NCBI GenBank assembly: GCA_041477655.1
Contig: JBGOUP010000003.1
Span: 1 to 32,765 of the forward strand
DNA length: 32,765 bases
Direction of reading: 5' to 3'
Source: JBGOUP01 sp041477655
GTDB taxonomy: Bacteria; Patescibacteriota; UBA1384; 2-12-FULL-50-11
Below the pieces are notes generated by a model. That model was not told the origin of the DNA. It saw only the letters and a list, made by a program, of their open reading frames with translations, and searched no databases. Position 1 is the first letter of the stretch; the number at the start of each line of letters is the position of its first letter. This document shows positions 1-8,208 of this stretch, piece by piece. A program made the position numbers and the translations under genes.

Positions 1-2
1 CT

Positions 3-1748
3 CAAGACAAAATAGTTCGGGTCTCACCTTCGGGCGATGACGTCAGGGACGGCTCGTCTTGGGTACTAGCGAAGCGAACACTGGCCGGCGCCGTTTCGAC
101 CGCCAATGGTCCAACCCAAGTCTGGATGAAACAAGGCGATTATTTGCCATCTAGCGCAACCAGCATTGGCAAACCTAAAATCAAAGTCTACGGCGGGTTT
201 GCTGGTGACGAGACCAAACTTGAAGATCGTCACGGCCAAGCCTCTACTATTAATGGCCAGGGAAATATCGGCCTGATTACTGCTAGCCTTGCGGATAACC
301 TAATTCTCGACCGACTTACCCTAACAGGAGCCAAAGCCGCCGATTCCGGAAGCGCCCTTAAGATTAGCAATTCCCAAAACGTAGTCATCAACGGAGTCAG
401 CTTCACCACTTCAACAGTAACTGGCAGTGCCAATGGCGGCTGTTTGTACTTATCTGGAGGGGCGGTCAGTATTACTAATTCGATATTTGATGGCTGTAAA
501 AGCTCGGCATCCGGCGGATCGCTCTATCTCGACAACACCGCCGCTGAAGTTACCAACAACACTTTTACCAATAGCAAAGCCGATGCTGGCGGCGCCCTGG
601 CCGTATCAGCCGGCTCGGGGCATATTACCGGTAACACTTTTACCAATAATCTGGCTACAACTACCATTAGTAACCGAGGAGGTGGGGCGATAATGCTTCA
701 AGGAGTTAAAAATTACCAACTAACCGGCAACTTCATTTCCGCCAATACCGCCTATTCTGGCTCGGCCATTGACTATGCTCTGGCTAGCACCGCCCAACTG
801 ATCAATAACATAATCGTTAACAACGTTGCCCTGACTGATGCTACTATCCTTGTTCATGATACCAACACCAATCTAACCATGCTAAATAATATTATTTCCG
901 ACAATCATGTAAATTATCCCAGCGGTAGTAGTGGCCTTCATCTGATCGGCACGGCTCGACTGGATGTGGATCGTAACAATCAGTACACCTATCAAGAGGG
1001 GGGTTTGGCAGTGATTGCCAGAGATTCGGGAGCCACTATCGGTCTCTTTGAAAGCAATGTTTGGGGAAACGGTTCAGCCAACATCACCTCGCCCGCTTCT
1101 GACTGGGCAATTTTGTCTCTAACCGCCAGCCAGTATGATCCCCAGTATCTTAACCGTACTTTTTTGGATAATCCGTTGTCGTTTCAAAGTCTAAAGACCA
1201 GCCCGGCCGTTAATGGTGGCACAGTTGATCCGTCTGTCCAGACAGACTTCCAGGGCTGTCCACGACCGATTGCCAATATTGACCGGTCAGCTTTCGAATA
1301 TCAAGGGGTTGACCAAAGGGTGGTATTGAATGGTTGGTCGAGTAACGATCAGGCGAAACGACTGTTAAAAGTAATCTACAAAGATACCATCGGGACAATC
1401 TTGAGTCAGGAAAATATCCCCCAAGCGGCAGACGGCACTTATAGATTAGCCGGTTTTCACCCAGCTGGGTCGACTTTTAAGTTGTATGTCAGCGCTCCAG
1501 GATATCTAACTAAAAGGCTTGATATTGCTAATCTGCCAGCCTGTAACTCGACCGGCCTGACAAGTTCAGTCCTGGATGGAGGCGATAGTAACGGCGATAA
1601 CGGGGTTAGCCTTCCCGACCTGAATCATGAGTTTATTAACTTTTTATCAACAACGGACGAAGCTGGCGATATAGATGGTGACGGTGTTGTCGGGCTAGCT
1701 GATATCAACTCTGTATTTATCAACTTTGGTCTTCAAGGAGACAATTAA
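3..1748 (+). CDS. Secreted beta-helix protein with C-terminal dockerin-like repeats, 5' end outside window
   Basis: The reading frame is open from base 3, so the first ATG at 126 is internal. The translated upstream part (VRVSPSGDDVRDGSSW) aligns with the N-terminal region of the next gene (IHVAPTGKDTNDGLTW), confirming that the true start and any signal peptide lie left of the window. The central part is rich in short N/T/S/G repeats such as NNTFTNSKA and GGALAVSAG, typical of right-handed parallel beta-helix (pectate-lyase-like) folds. Near the C-terminus comes a small beta domain with APGYLTKRLDIANLP, then two Ca2+-loop repeats, DSNGDNGVSLPD and DIDGDGVVGLAD, like dockerin type I. It is probably exported and may bind polysaccharide or another surface partner. 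No catalytic residues can be assigned. It is a tandem paralogue of the following gene. Confidence 0.8.
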   Translation, partial: QDKIVRVSPSGDDVRDGSSWVLAKRTLAGAVSTANGPTQVWMKQGDYLPSSATSIGKPKIKVYGGFAGDETKLEDRHGQASTINGQGNIGLITASLADNLILDRLTLTGAKAADSGSALKISNSQNVVINGVSFTTSTVTGSANGGCLYLSGGAVSITNSIFDGCKSSASGGSLYLDNTAAEVTNNTFTNSKADAGGALAVSAGSGHITGNTFTNNLATTTISNRGGGAIMLQGVKNYQLTGNFISANTAYSGSAIDYALASTAQLINNIIVNNVALTDATILVHDTNTNLTMLNNIISDNHVNYPSGSSGLHLIGTARLDVDRNNQYTYQEGGLAVIARDSGATIGLFESNVWGNGSANITSPASDWAILSLTASQYDPQYLNRTFLDNPLSFQSLKTSPAVNGGTVDPSVQTDFQGCPRPIANIDRSAFEYQGVDQRVVLNGWSSNDQAKRLLKVIYKDTIGTILSQENIPQAADGTYRLAGFHPAGSTFKLYVSAPGYLTKRLDIANLPACNSTGLTSSVLDGGDSNGDNGVSLPDLNHEFINFLSTTDEAGDIDGDGVVGLADINSVFINFGLQGDN

Positions 1749-1776
1749 TTGACAAATGCCAAATGCCATCTATGCT
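1749..1776 (+). promoter_or_regulatory. Putative promoter of the second beta-helix gene
   Basis: TTGACA at 1749-1754 directly follows the stop codon of the upstream gene. After a 16 nt spacer comes TATGCT at 1771-1776, 12 nt before the preferred ATG at 1789. Inference from hexamer match and spacing only. Confidence 0.45.
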
Positions 1777-1788
1777 AAAAAGTGGAGG

Positions 1789-3738
1789 ATGAAGCTAACA
1801 ACACTTTGGATTAAGAGGCCAACGGTTCGTTTGTTGCTGGTGGTTGTTTTGTTGGTCGTAGTTGGTTTAGCTGTTAATTTTAATAAAGGCAATACTTTCC
1901 AAGCCGTTTCCCCAGCACCACCGCCCGAAAATAATGGCGGCGGTGGGGTGAATGGGCAGTCTGGGACCGTCATCCACGTTGCCCCAACCGGTAAAGATAC
2001 TAATGATGGTTTAACTTGGCCAAATGCCAAACTAACCATTGCCGGAGCCTTGTCCGCTCTGCCGACCGGCAATGGGGAAATATGGGCCAAGGAAGCTACC
2101 TATAGTACTGGCGGTACGGTTGTGTCCCAGTCTAATATCAACTTCTACGGTGGCTTTCAGGGTACGGAAACAACCCTGGCCGAACGTCCAGCTGGCAAAA
2201 GATCAACCTTTAGCGGCGGTAATCAGTTTCAGACGTTCAAGGTAAACGGTGCTAGCAATTTTGTCTTTGATCAACTCGGCTTTATCGATGGCACTGTCAA
2301 CTGGCACGGTGGTGCTCTCTACCTTTATTCGGCTACGAATGTAACGATTAATAACAGCGTCTTTCAGAACAGTACCACTACTGCTACTGGTAACGGCGGT
2401 TGTTTGGCGATTATCAACGGGAGTGCTACTATTACTAACTCAATTATCCGCAACTGTGTCAGCGCGGCGACGGGTGGAGGACTTTATGAATTAGGGGCGG
2501 TAGTGAACGCATCAAATCTGTTAGTCGAGAATAATCGCGCTGTTAAAGGCGGGGGTATTGGATTAAGCAGCGGAGATGGATTGATATCGGGAAGCACAAT
2601 CCGCAACAACGTTGCCACCTCCACAACGACCGAGGGCGGTGGCGGAATTTATATGAATACTGTCCAGCGGCTTCATATTGCCCAGAATGTCATCACCGGC
2701 AACTCCGCCAATTATGGCGCGGCGCTGGACTGCTTTAACTACACTACCAACACGATCAAAAATAATATCATCACGCTAAACGTCGCCGGTAGTGCCGCCA
2801 TCAGCGTACGCGGCTATGGCACCGCCACTAACTTCACCAATAATACGATCAGTGATAATCGGAGTACCGCTGGATTTTCGGCATTGAGCCTGTTTGATAG
2901 CGCTAACGCGATACTTCGTAGCGACTTGTACACATATAATAGTGGGCCAAAGGCGGCCATCGGCCATGATGCCAACAGCAATCTAAATGTCGGATATAGC
3001 GGTGCCTGGGGCAACGTCCATGGCACATGGGATCAGGCCGCCGATACTGACACCTATAAGTGGTCAATGTTGGAAGAAGACCCACTTTACCTTAACCGCA
3101 ATTTCCTCACTGATGTGGCCAGTTATCAGCTAACGCCAGCCAGTCCCGGACGCGATTACGGCCAGAACAATTTAGTGAACGACTTTGCTAATGCTTTCCG
3201 CCCAGTTAACTCCCGAGGCTGGAGCACGACCTACGCCGACAAAGGCGCCTACGAGTACCAAAACATCCAGCAATATCTAACTATGGACGGCTGGCGGGGA
3301 CCAAGTGCCGACGGTAAACAAGATTCGGCTCTGGTTCGATACCAAATCTTTGACGCCAACAACAAATTATTGGTAGACACCCAAGCTTCCCAAGCCAGTA
3401 ATGGTTTCTACCTCTTGCCGCTTAATCAAACCACCCCGCCGACTCTGCCGCTCAAAGTTCTGATCAACCCGGCTGGTTACCTAACCAAAAAAATCACTGT
3501 CACCAGTTTGCCCAATCCCTTGCCTACCCAGTTACCGACCGGGGCAAACTTGACCTTAGACGGCGGCGATGTTGATGGCGACAATACAGTCGGCGCTGTT
3601 GACATAAACCGGATCTTCATCAACTACTCCCTAACTAACGCCAAATTGACTGACGGCGATGTTAATGGTGACGGTGTGGTTGACTTACTCGATCTTAATC
3701 GGATCTTTCTTAACTTCTCCAAGTCTGGGGAGATCTAG
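1789..3738 (+). CDS. Membrane-anchored or secreted beta-helix protein with dockerin-like repeats
   Basis: A 649-residue protein paralogous to its upstream neighbour. I chose ATG 1789 over the upstream ATG 1756 because it puts the basic residues and the hydrophobic segment (LLLVVVLLVVVGLAVNF) at the N-terminus and because a promoter overlaps the region before it. GGAGG abuts this ATG, unusually close for a ribosome binding site. After a Pro/Gly/Asn-rich linker comes IHVAPTGKDTNDG, then a long Asn/Thr/Gly-rich parallel beta-helix region, a small beta domain (NPAGYLTKKITVTSLP), and two Ca2+-loop repeats, DVDGDNTVGAVD and DVNGDGVVDLLD, as in dockerins. The role is probably surface adhesion or glycan interaction; no enzyme residues were recognised. 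A third dockerin repeat lies just beyond the stop in the +1 frame. Confidence 0.85.
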   Translation: MKLTTLWIKRPTVRLLLVVVLLVVVGLAVNFNKGNTFQAVSPAPPPENNGGGGVNGQSGTVIHVAPTGKDTNDGLTWPNAKLTIAGALSALPTGNGEIWAKEATYSTGGTVVSQSNINFYGGFQGTETTLAERPAGKRSTFSGGNQFQTFKVNGASNFVFDQLGFIDGTVNWHGGALYLYSATNVTINNSVFQNSTTTATGNGGCLAIINGSATITNSIIRNCVSAATGGGLYELGAVVNASNLLVENNRAVKGGGIGLSSGDGLISGSTIRNNVATSTTTEGGGGIYMNTVQRLHIAQNVITGNSANYGAALDCFNYTTNTIKNNIITLNVAGSAAISVRGYGTATNFTNNTISDNRSTAGFSALSLFDSANAILRSDLYTYNSGPKAAIGHDANSNLNVGYSGAWGNVHGTWDQAADTDTYKWSMLEEDPLYLNRNFLTDVASYQLTPASPGRDYGQNNLVNDFANAFRPVNSRGWSTTYADKGAYEYQNIQQYLTMDGWRGPSADGKQDSALVRYQIFDANNKLLVDTQASQASNGFYLLPLNQTTPPTLPLKVLINPAGYLTKKITVTSLPNPLPTQLPTGANLTLDGGDVDGDNTVGAVDINRIFINYSLTNAKLTDGDVNGDGVVDLLDLNRIFLNFSKSGEI

Positions 3739-3829
3739 CCAAATCGCTCCCGATATTAATGGTGACGGGACTGTTGGCATACCTGATCTCAACAGAGTTT
3801 TTGTTAACTGGTTGGCAGTTGGGGAGTAG
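3739..3829 (+). pseudogene. Out-of-frame third dockerin repeat
   Basis: Immediately after the stop of the beta-helix gene, frame 2 encodes DINGDGTVGIPDLNRVFVNW and ends at TAG 3827-3829. This matches the preceding repeats (DVNGDGVVDLLDLNRIFLNF). Removing one base from the GGGG run at 3727-3730 would fuse it to the gene. It could be a recent frameshift, a sequencing or assembly error, or a slippage site; the sequence alone does not decide. Confidence 0.6.
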
Positions 3830-5152
3830 CTAGCTTTTCAGTCTGTCAGCTATTTGTTGAGCCAGCTTTGGCATATTCGTAGGCTTCATACCTTGTGTTG
3901 TGATGGCTGGCGTGCCGATGCGAATACCAGAGGGGTTCATTGGCGAGGCTTGATCATAAGGAATAGCGTTTTTGTTGACAGTTATGCCAGCTTTTTCTAA
4001 ACGGTCTTGAGCCTCCTGACCAGTCAGTTTAAGCGGCCGTAGGTCAACCAGAAATAGATGATTATCGGTGCCGCCGGTAATAATTTCCAACCCATTTTTG
4101 ATTAGTTCATCGGCCAATTTCTTGGCATTTTGCTGAACCATTATCACATATAAGCGATAATGCTCCTGCAAGGCTTCCTCTAAACAAACACCGATGGCGG
4201 CGATGGTATTCATATGCGGTCCGCCCTGAATGCCGGGGAAAATAGCTCGATCAATGAGTTCAGGCAATTGACGGTTAGATTTAGAAATGAGTTCGGATTT
4301 CGCCTCTCGACCATTCGATGGGCTCATGGTCGTCTTGAGCGATGTCGAAAGACGACTTTGCTCGAGGCGACCTGAACGATGTTGAACGGTCGGATTTCGA
4401 TATTCGGATTTTCTTGAAAAGATCAATGCTCCTCGCGGCCCGCGTAGAATTTTATGAGTTGTTGTCATAACCACATCGGCGTTATCTGCCCCGAGCGGGC
4501 TTGTGGTGAGCGAAGTCGAACTTGTCGAAGGGCCAAAAGGTGTTGGATGTAAACCAGCCGCAATCAAGCCAGAAATATGGGAAATATCGGCTAAATGATA
4601 GGCGCCAACTTGATGAGCAATGTCGCTAATTCTTTGAAAATCAATTTCTCGAGAATAGGCCGAGGCACCAGAAATAATTAGTTTGGGCTTATGCTCTTTG
4701 GCCAGACGTTCAATCTCGTCATAGTCCAACAAGAAAGTTTTTGGGTCAACATGATAAGTAACGCGGTTAAATAATTTGCCGGAAATGGTCACTTTGTGAC
4801 CATGAGTCAGATGACCGCCGTGAGAGAGCTCCAGCCCCATGAATTTGTCGCCAGGCTCAAGCAATGCGTAAAAAATGGCTAAATTAGCGATTGAACCAGA
4901 ATAGGCCTGAACGTTAACGGCGTAATCGGTTTGAAAAACTTCTTGAGCCAGTTTTTTGACCTGGTTCTCTAGCTGATCAACAACGGCGTTGCCAGCATAA
5001 TAACGCTTGTCCGGATAACCCTCACTATATTTATTAGTGAAATCCGAAGCCAAAGCATCTTTAACCGCATCAGAAACGTAATTTTCCGAAGCAATTAAAT
5101 TAATCGTTGCTCTTTGCCGTTCTGATTCCTGCTTAATTAAATCTTTGATCAT
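3830..5152 (-). CDS. glyA: Serine hydroxymethyltransferase with two in-frame insertions
   Basis: PLP enzyme that interconverts serine and glycine with tetrahydrofolate and supplies one-carbon units. Family hallmarks are clear: SEGYPDKRYYAG near the N-terminus, the PLP-lysine segment MTTTHKILRGPRGALIF, FPGIQGGPHMN, GGTDNHLFLVDL and SGIRIGTPAITTQGM. At 440 residues it is longer than the usual length of about 415-420, because of two low-complexity insertions. About 18 residues (GPSTSSTSLTTSPLGADN) sit between GLHPTPF and ADVVMTTTHK. Roughly 45 residues, rich in S/T/R, sit between GALIFSRKS and ELIDRAIFPG. Both are encoded by palindrome-rich DNA (see repeat entries). The frame stays open, so the enzyme is probably functional. 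The start is ATG 5152, 7 nt after a TAAAAT hexamer and without an SD. It is divergent from smpB. Confidence 0.95.
   Translation of the reverse strand: MIKDLIKQESERQRATINLIASENYVSDAVKDALASDFTNKYSEGYPDKRYYAGNAVVDQLENQVKKLAQEVFQTDYAVNVQAYSGSIANLAIFYALLEPGDKFMGLELSHGGHLTHGHKVTISGKLFNRVTYHVDPKTFLLDYDEIERLAKEHKPKLIISGASAYSREIDFQRISDIAHQVGAYHLADISHISGLIAAGLHPTPFGPSTSSTSLTTSPLGADNADVVMTTTHKILRGPRGALIFSRKSEYRNPTVQHRSGRLEQSRLSTSLKTTMSPSNGREAKSELISKSNRQLPELIDRAIFPGIQGGPHMNTIAAIGVCLEEALQEHYRLYVIMVQQNAKKLADELIKNGLEIITGGTDNHLFLVDLRPLKLTGQEAQDRLEKAGITVNKNAIPYDQASPMNPSGIRIGTPAITTQGMKPTNMPKLAQQIADRLKS
4293..4398. repeat. Palindromic element inserted in frame in glyA (larger insertion)
   Basis: It contains nested inverted repeats: GTCGTCTT at 4329-4336 with AAGACGAC at 4349-4356, and CGCCTC at 4301-4306 with GAGGCG at 4364-4369. 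TCGGATTTC occurs as a direct repeat at 4293-4301 and 4390-4398. The encoded residues are absent from ordinary serine hydroxymethyltransferases, which marks this as an insertion. The exact borders are uncertain. Confidence 0.6.
4481..4534. repeat. 54-nt palindrome-like element inserted in frame in glyA (smaller insertion)
   Basis: The segment has GCCC/GGGC ends and repeated TTCGAC and TTCGCTCA-type words. Its length of 54 nt keeps the frame open and adds 18 residues between two normally adjacent conserved blocks. Its end GCCCCGAGCG also occurs in the RNase P RNA gene as part of the hairpin at 19420-19440, which suggests a dispersed repeat family. Confidence 0.6.
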
Positions 5153-5159
5153 TCATGTT

Positions 5160-5165
5160 ATTTTA
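5160..5165 (-). promoter_or_regulatory. -10 hexamer of glyA (leaderless type)
   Basis: TAAAAT on the minus strand, 7 nt upstream of the glyA ATG. There is no SD, and no convincing -35 is seen. A TAAAAT at the same distance precedes smpB on the other strand. Confidence 0.45.
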
Positions 5166-5199
5166 CTGGTAAATCAGCTAAAAAACGAGCCAATTGAGG

Positions 5200-5205
5200 T
5201 AAAAT
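5200..5205 (+). promoter_or_regulatory. -10 hexamer of smpB (leaderless type)
   Basis: TAAAAT lies 7 nt before ATG 5213, with no SD in between. If transcription starts about 7 nt downstream, the mRNA would begin at or near the start codon. Confidence 0.45.
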
Positions 5206-5212
5206 AGCGGTG

Positions 5213-5659
5213 ATGAAGCAAATTGCTTTCAATCGAAAAGCTTGGTTTGATTATTATATTTCCGACAATTTTGAAGCCGGGCTAGTTTTGGAGGGACCAG
5301 AAATCAAGGCCATTCGAGACAACCGGGTTAATATTTCAGGTAGCTACATTAAACCATTCGTCACAACCGATGGCGCAACCGAGCTGTGGTGGGTAGGTAG
5401 TCATTTCAATATTGATGGCGATCAGTCTCGAACCAAAAAACTGCTCATGCATCGCCAAGAGATAAATCGCTTGGCCGGAAAACTTACAGATAAGGGATTC
5501 ACCGTTATTCCGCTGGAACTCTACCTAAAGAATGGCATGGCTAAACTGAAAATCGGCTTGGGCGCAAGCAAGAAGAAGGAAGATAAGCGACAAGTGATTA
5601 AAAAACGCGAAACCGACCGAGAGATTCAGCGGAGATTGAACTCAAAAAAGAAAAGTTAG
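5213..5659 (+). CDS. smpB: SsrA-binding protein SmpB
   Basis: Binds tmRNA and delivers it to stalled ribosomes in trans-translation. The 148-residue product has the OB-fold hallmarks: IAFNRKAWFDYYI, FEAGLVLEGPEIKAIRDNRVNISGSYI, LLMHRQEINRLAGKL, GFTVIPLELYLKNGMAKLKIGL. It ends in the basic tail (KKKEDKRQVIKKRETDREIQR) that folds into the mRNA channel. An in-frame GTG at 5210 is possible, but the ATG fits the 7 nt spacing to the -10 hexamer. The ssrA partner gene was not found in this window. The gene converges on the next one with a 4 nt overlap at the 3' ends. Confidence 0.95.
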   Translation: MKQIAFNRKAWFDYYISDNFEAGLVLEGPEIKAIRDNRVNISGSYIKPFVTTDGATELWWVGSHFNIDGDQSRTKKLLMHRQEINRLAGKLTDKGFTVIPLELYLKNGMAKLKIGLGASKKKEDKRQVIKKRETDREIQRRLNSKKKS

Positions 5660-6546
5660 GGACTAGGGGTTGTGGTCGTTGGGCTGGAAGACGTCGTTCC
5701 GGCACTCTTCAGCTGTGTCTGGATGGCAACAATATCAGCTCTGGCTAATTTAAGCGAATCTCTGGCCTTGGTCATCAGTGCCTTGGCCTCATCAAATTTG
5801 GCTGTTTTAGAGTCACCGGCCGGAGTACCAGCGATAGTCTTGTAGATATCCAGCGCCTGGCCAACGGAAGTCTTAGCATCGGCTAAATGTTGATCCAGCG
5901 CAGTCGGGTCAGCTCCATCGGCTTTCCACTTGACCGAATCCTGTTGAACCTTATCAATCAAAACTTGGAGACGGATAGCGGCACAGAAACCAATATTGGC
6001 CGGCGAAAAGTTATTAAATATTTGATTCTTGTCGAACAGTTCTTTGATGATAGTTTTAGCCCCGTCAACAGTGGTGGCGGCATCCAGCCTGGTCTTCTCG
6101 TCTTTGAGATTGGTTTCGATAGTTGTGATATTGGCTAAGTAGGCCGCTTTCATATCGGTTGAGATACCGTCGCAACGCTCGCCAGGCAGTTTTTTAAGCC
6201 GATCAATTACCTGAAGTCGAACGGCAATGAGTTTATCACCTAAGCGTTTCAACTGGGCTAATTTTTTCTGCTCGTTTTCCTGTTTTCTAGCGGCGACTTT
6301 GTCTTGATCGGCCGCGGTCTTAATGGTTTTATAACTCTCCAGTTCCGTTGTTGCATCCTTTAGGCCAGTGGCAAACTGTTTGCTAAATGATTGGATGCTC
6401 ACAGCCGTTGTTTTTGTTGGGGTTGTGCTATCAGTCGAACTCTGGCCGCTTGTCTGAGCCAAAGCTGGCGATCCGTTGACTCCACTCACAAACCAAGCTA
6501 CCAGACCCAATAAAAGAGCCAAACTAAAGATCGGGCGCATTGTCAT
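5656..6546 (-). CDS. Secreted helical coiled-coil protein of unknown function
   Basis: Family not recognised. The N-terminus (MTMRPIFSLALLLGLVAWFV) is a signal peptide with a likely signal peptidase I site after SPALA, so the product is exported. The mature part is predicted to be mostly alpha-helical (for example ATTELESYKTIKTAADQDKV, then Lys/Gln/Glu-rich stretches). It has two Cys residues (in GERCDGIS and IGFCAAIR) that could form a disulfide, and a Ser/Thr/Pro tail. Starts at GTG 6567, ATG 6546 and ATG 6540 are all possible; I prefer 6546 or 6540 because they put the signal peptide at the N-terminus. It overlaps the upstream gene, so the two are probably cotranscribed. Confidence 0.75.
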   Translation of the reverse strand: MTMRPIFSLALLLGLVAWFVSGVNGSPALAQTSGQSSTDSTTPTKTTAVSIQSFSKQFATGLKDATTELESYKTIKTAADQDKVAARKQENEQKKLAQLKRLGDKLIAVRLQVIDRLKKLPGERCDGISTDMKAAYLANITTIETNLKDEKTRLDAATTVDGAKTIIKELFDKNQIFNNFSPANIGFCAAIRLQVLIDKVQQDSVKWKADGADPTALDQHLADAKTSVGQALDIYKTIAGTPAGDSKTAKFDEAKALMTKARDSLKLARADIVAIQTQLKSAGTTSSSPTTTTPSP

Positions 6547-6832
6547 TTGTTGAAGAGTTATCCTCACTAATAATGCTTAGCTCTTGATCAAGTTGGGAAA
6601 GCGAGCTGTCAATTTTGGCCTGATCAGACGAATCGGTAGTAGTAACGGCCGGTGTGGTCAGTGTGGTCGGCGTTGTCGTTTGACCGGTCTTATTCTGACC
6701 GTTCTGCAAATATAGCCAGGTGGCCAAACCTGCCACCAAGACAATAATTAATACCGCCACCAGCCAAGGGGCGACTTTTGAAGGCGGCGCTTCCGGTATA
6801 ATTGGTTGCGATTGCTGTGGAACTTGATCCAT
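6524..6832 (-). CDS. Small single-pass membrane protein
   Basis: A 102-residue protein of unknown function. A Pro/Gln-rich N-terminus of about 20 residues is followed by one transmembrane helix (APWLVAVLIIVLVAGLATWL), a Thr-rich linker and an acidic Ser/Asp/Glu tail. The order suggests a bitopic protein with the tail outside. It has a good promoter 7 nt upstream of its ATG, and its 3' end overlaps the start of the following secreted coiled-coil gene, so they form a two-gene unit. Confidence 0.75.
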   Translation of the reverse strand: MDQVPQQSQPIIPEAPPSKVAPWLVAVLIIVLVAGLATWLYLQNGQNKTGQTTTPTTLTTPAVTTTDSSDQAKIDSSLSQLDQELSIISEDNSSTNDNAPDL

Positions 6833-6839
6833 CTATTCC

Positions 6840-6868
6840 AGATTAGTTTGACAATCAGAGCCTGTCAA
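6840..6868 (-). promoter_or_regulatory. Consensus promoter directly before ATG 6832
   Basis: On the minus strand, TTGACA (6868-6863), a 17 nt spacer and TAATCT (6845-6840), followed by 7 nt and the ATG. This is the clearest leaderless-type promoter in the window. Confidence 0.65.
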
Positions 6869-6870
6869 CT

Positions 6871-7782
6871 TTACTCGTTCACGTCCATCGTCAGCATGTT
6901 GGCCATCAGCGCCCACCAATCTGATTGAAACGAATATCCGACACCAGTAGTGTGTGAAGCGAAGGTGTACTGGCCGGATCCATAATCTTCCAGATGAAAG
7001 TTGAGCGGTACTAAACTGTTGTCACGGGCGGCGACCAGGCCAATTAAAACCCTTGAACCTTGGGGAATTTTTCCGTTAGCCAAATCAAACAGACTGGGAT
7101 TGTTAAAGGTGACGGTCAAGCCATAGCTGGTGCCGTTATCGGTCTCCTGCTTGTTACAGATTTTAACGCTCAACTGGTCGGTCTGGTAATCTTTGACCAT
7201 CACTTGAGTTATTATTGCCGCGTTATTACCAAAAAATGCGTCTAGATCAGCTTTTTCTGTTTGTTGGCTGTATTTTTGAATACTAATGTAGATCGTGTCA
7301 GGCAACAGTTCGCCACTCGGTAGCCAAAAGGCCGCGTGCAGGCTGGTTGTTGACTGTATAAACGTATTTTGAGAAACGGCAGCGAAAATCTGATCACTTG
7401 GCTGAACGACGATTGCTCCGTCATAGCCGTAATAACCAGGCTGGCCGTATCCCGACTGCCCACAGCTATCCAAACTTTGGGAATGTTTCTGGGAGCCGTT
7501 GGATTGCTCGCTGGCACTCAATGTTTGTCCGATAATTCCGGAATTAGTGCTTGGTAAAATGTTGGAAACAACTAATTTATCTTGACTATGCTTGGTGATC
7601 GGTGGAACGACGACTTTGATCGACCCCGCCTTAAACTCATTGGGTTTCTCTAGAGATAATTGATTGGCCTGTAACGGCTGCGATTGTCTGACGGCCGCCG
7701 CGAATACGCCCAACCCACCCAGGGCCAACAAAGCCAGAGCAATTACCAGCCACGGGATGAAACTAAGTTTAGTGTCGTGCAT
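6871..7782 (-). CDS. Membrane-anchored extracytoplasmic protein of unknown function
   Basis: A 303-residue protein with one N-terminal transmembrane anchor at about residues 8-31 (PWLVIALALLALGGLGVFAA). The rest is presumably outside the membrane. It includes a Gly/Tyr-rich stretch (CGQSGYGQPGYYGYDG) and a mixed alpha/beta C-terminal domain with two Trp (SDWWALM). Two Cys residues (DSCGQ and VKICNKQ) may pair. No family was recognised. GGAGGGG lies directly against the ATG. It sits in a minus-strand group of small envelope proteins. Confidence 0.7.
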   Translation of the reverse strand: MHDTKLSFIPWLVIALALLALGGLGVFAAAVRQSQPLQANQLSLEKPNEFKAGSIKVVVPPITKHSQDKLVVSNILPSTNSGIIGQTLSASEQSNGSQKHSQSLDSCGQSGYGQPGYYGYDGAIVVQPSDQIFAAVSQNTFIQSTTSLHAAFWLPSGELLPDTIYISIQKYSQQTEKADLDAFFGNNAAIITQVMVKDYQTDQLSVKICNKQETDNGTSYGLTVTFNNPSLFDLANGKIPQGSRVLIGLVAARDNSLVPLNFHLEDYGSGQYTFASHTTGVGYSFQSDWWALMANMLTMDVNE

Positions 7783-7827
7783 CCCCTCCAGGCAAGGCTC
7801 TCAAACCTAGCTGATCCTGTCAAACTG

Positions 7828-8202
7828 TTACTGGATTGCGTCCAGTTTCCAAGTGATGGCGTCGCTGGCCTTAGTTACATAGCTACCGGCGCCAACGTCA
7901 GAAATTTTATCGTTAACATAGAATGCCCAGAAATGCTGACTGTCTGGCGTAACGCTATCAATTGACTGGACAAATTCGCCATAACTGGAGGTTTGAGTTT
8001 GCACTTTGTGGCTGGCTTTTAACAGATCCAGGGCGTTTTGGCCTTCAACTCCTTGATAACTAAAAGCCGGTGACTGACTAGTGCTTGAAGCGGGATTGGT
8101 GGTTTTAACTGGCGGCTTATGGGCCAACAAATAAATACCGAAAACCAAAATAATTACCCCGATAAATGTAGTGGCTGTTAAGCGAAATTTTGTGTTATTC
8201 AT
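7828..8202 (-). CDS. Membrane-anchored DUF4430-like protein
   Basis: A 124-residue product: an N-terminal transmembrane helix (FIGVIILVFGIYLLA), a Ser/Pro/Thr linker and a C-terminal domain containing FWAFYVNDKISDVGAGSYV and DAITWKLD. This resembles the transcobalamin C-terminal-like DUF4430 fold (typical pattern: YVNG...VGA...GD.I.W). Such domains occur on bacterial surface proteins and are thought to bind ligands or partners. An upstream in-frame GTG at 8226 exists, but it lies between the -35 and -10 of a good promoter, so ATG 8202 is preferred. Confidence 0.7.
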   Translation of the reverse strand: MNNTKFRLTATTFIGVIILVFGIYLLAHKPPVKTTNPASSTSQSPAFSYQGVEGQNALDLLKASHKVQTQTSSYGEFVQSIDSVTPDSQHFWAFYVNDKISDVGAGSYVTKASDAITWKLDAIQ

Positions 8203-8208
8203 TCTTTG

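Noticed and set aside
4293..4398. Transposon with target-site duplication in glyA
   Set aside because: The direct repeats TCGGATTTC are 97 nt apart, which is not a multiple of three, and no transposase gene is present. A simple insertion with duplication does not fit; a palindromic repeat element is the better reading.
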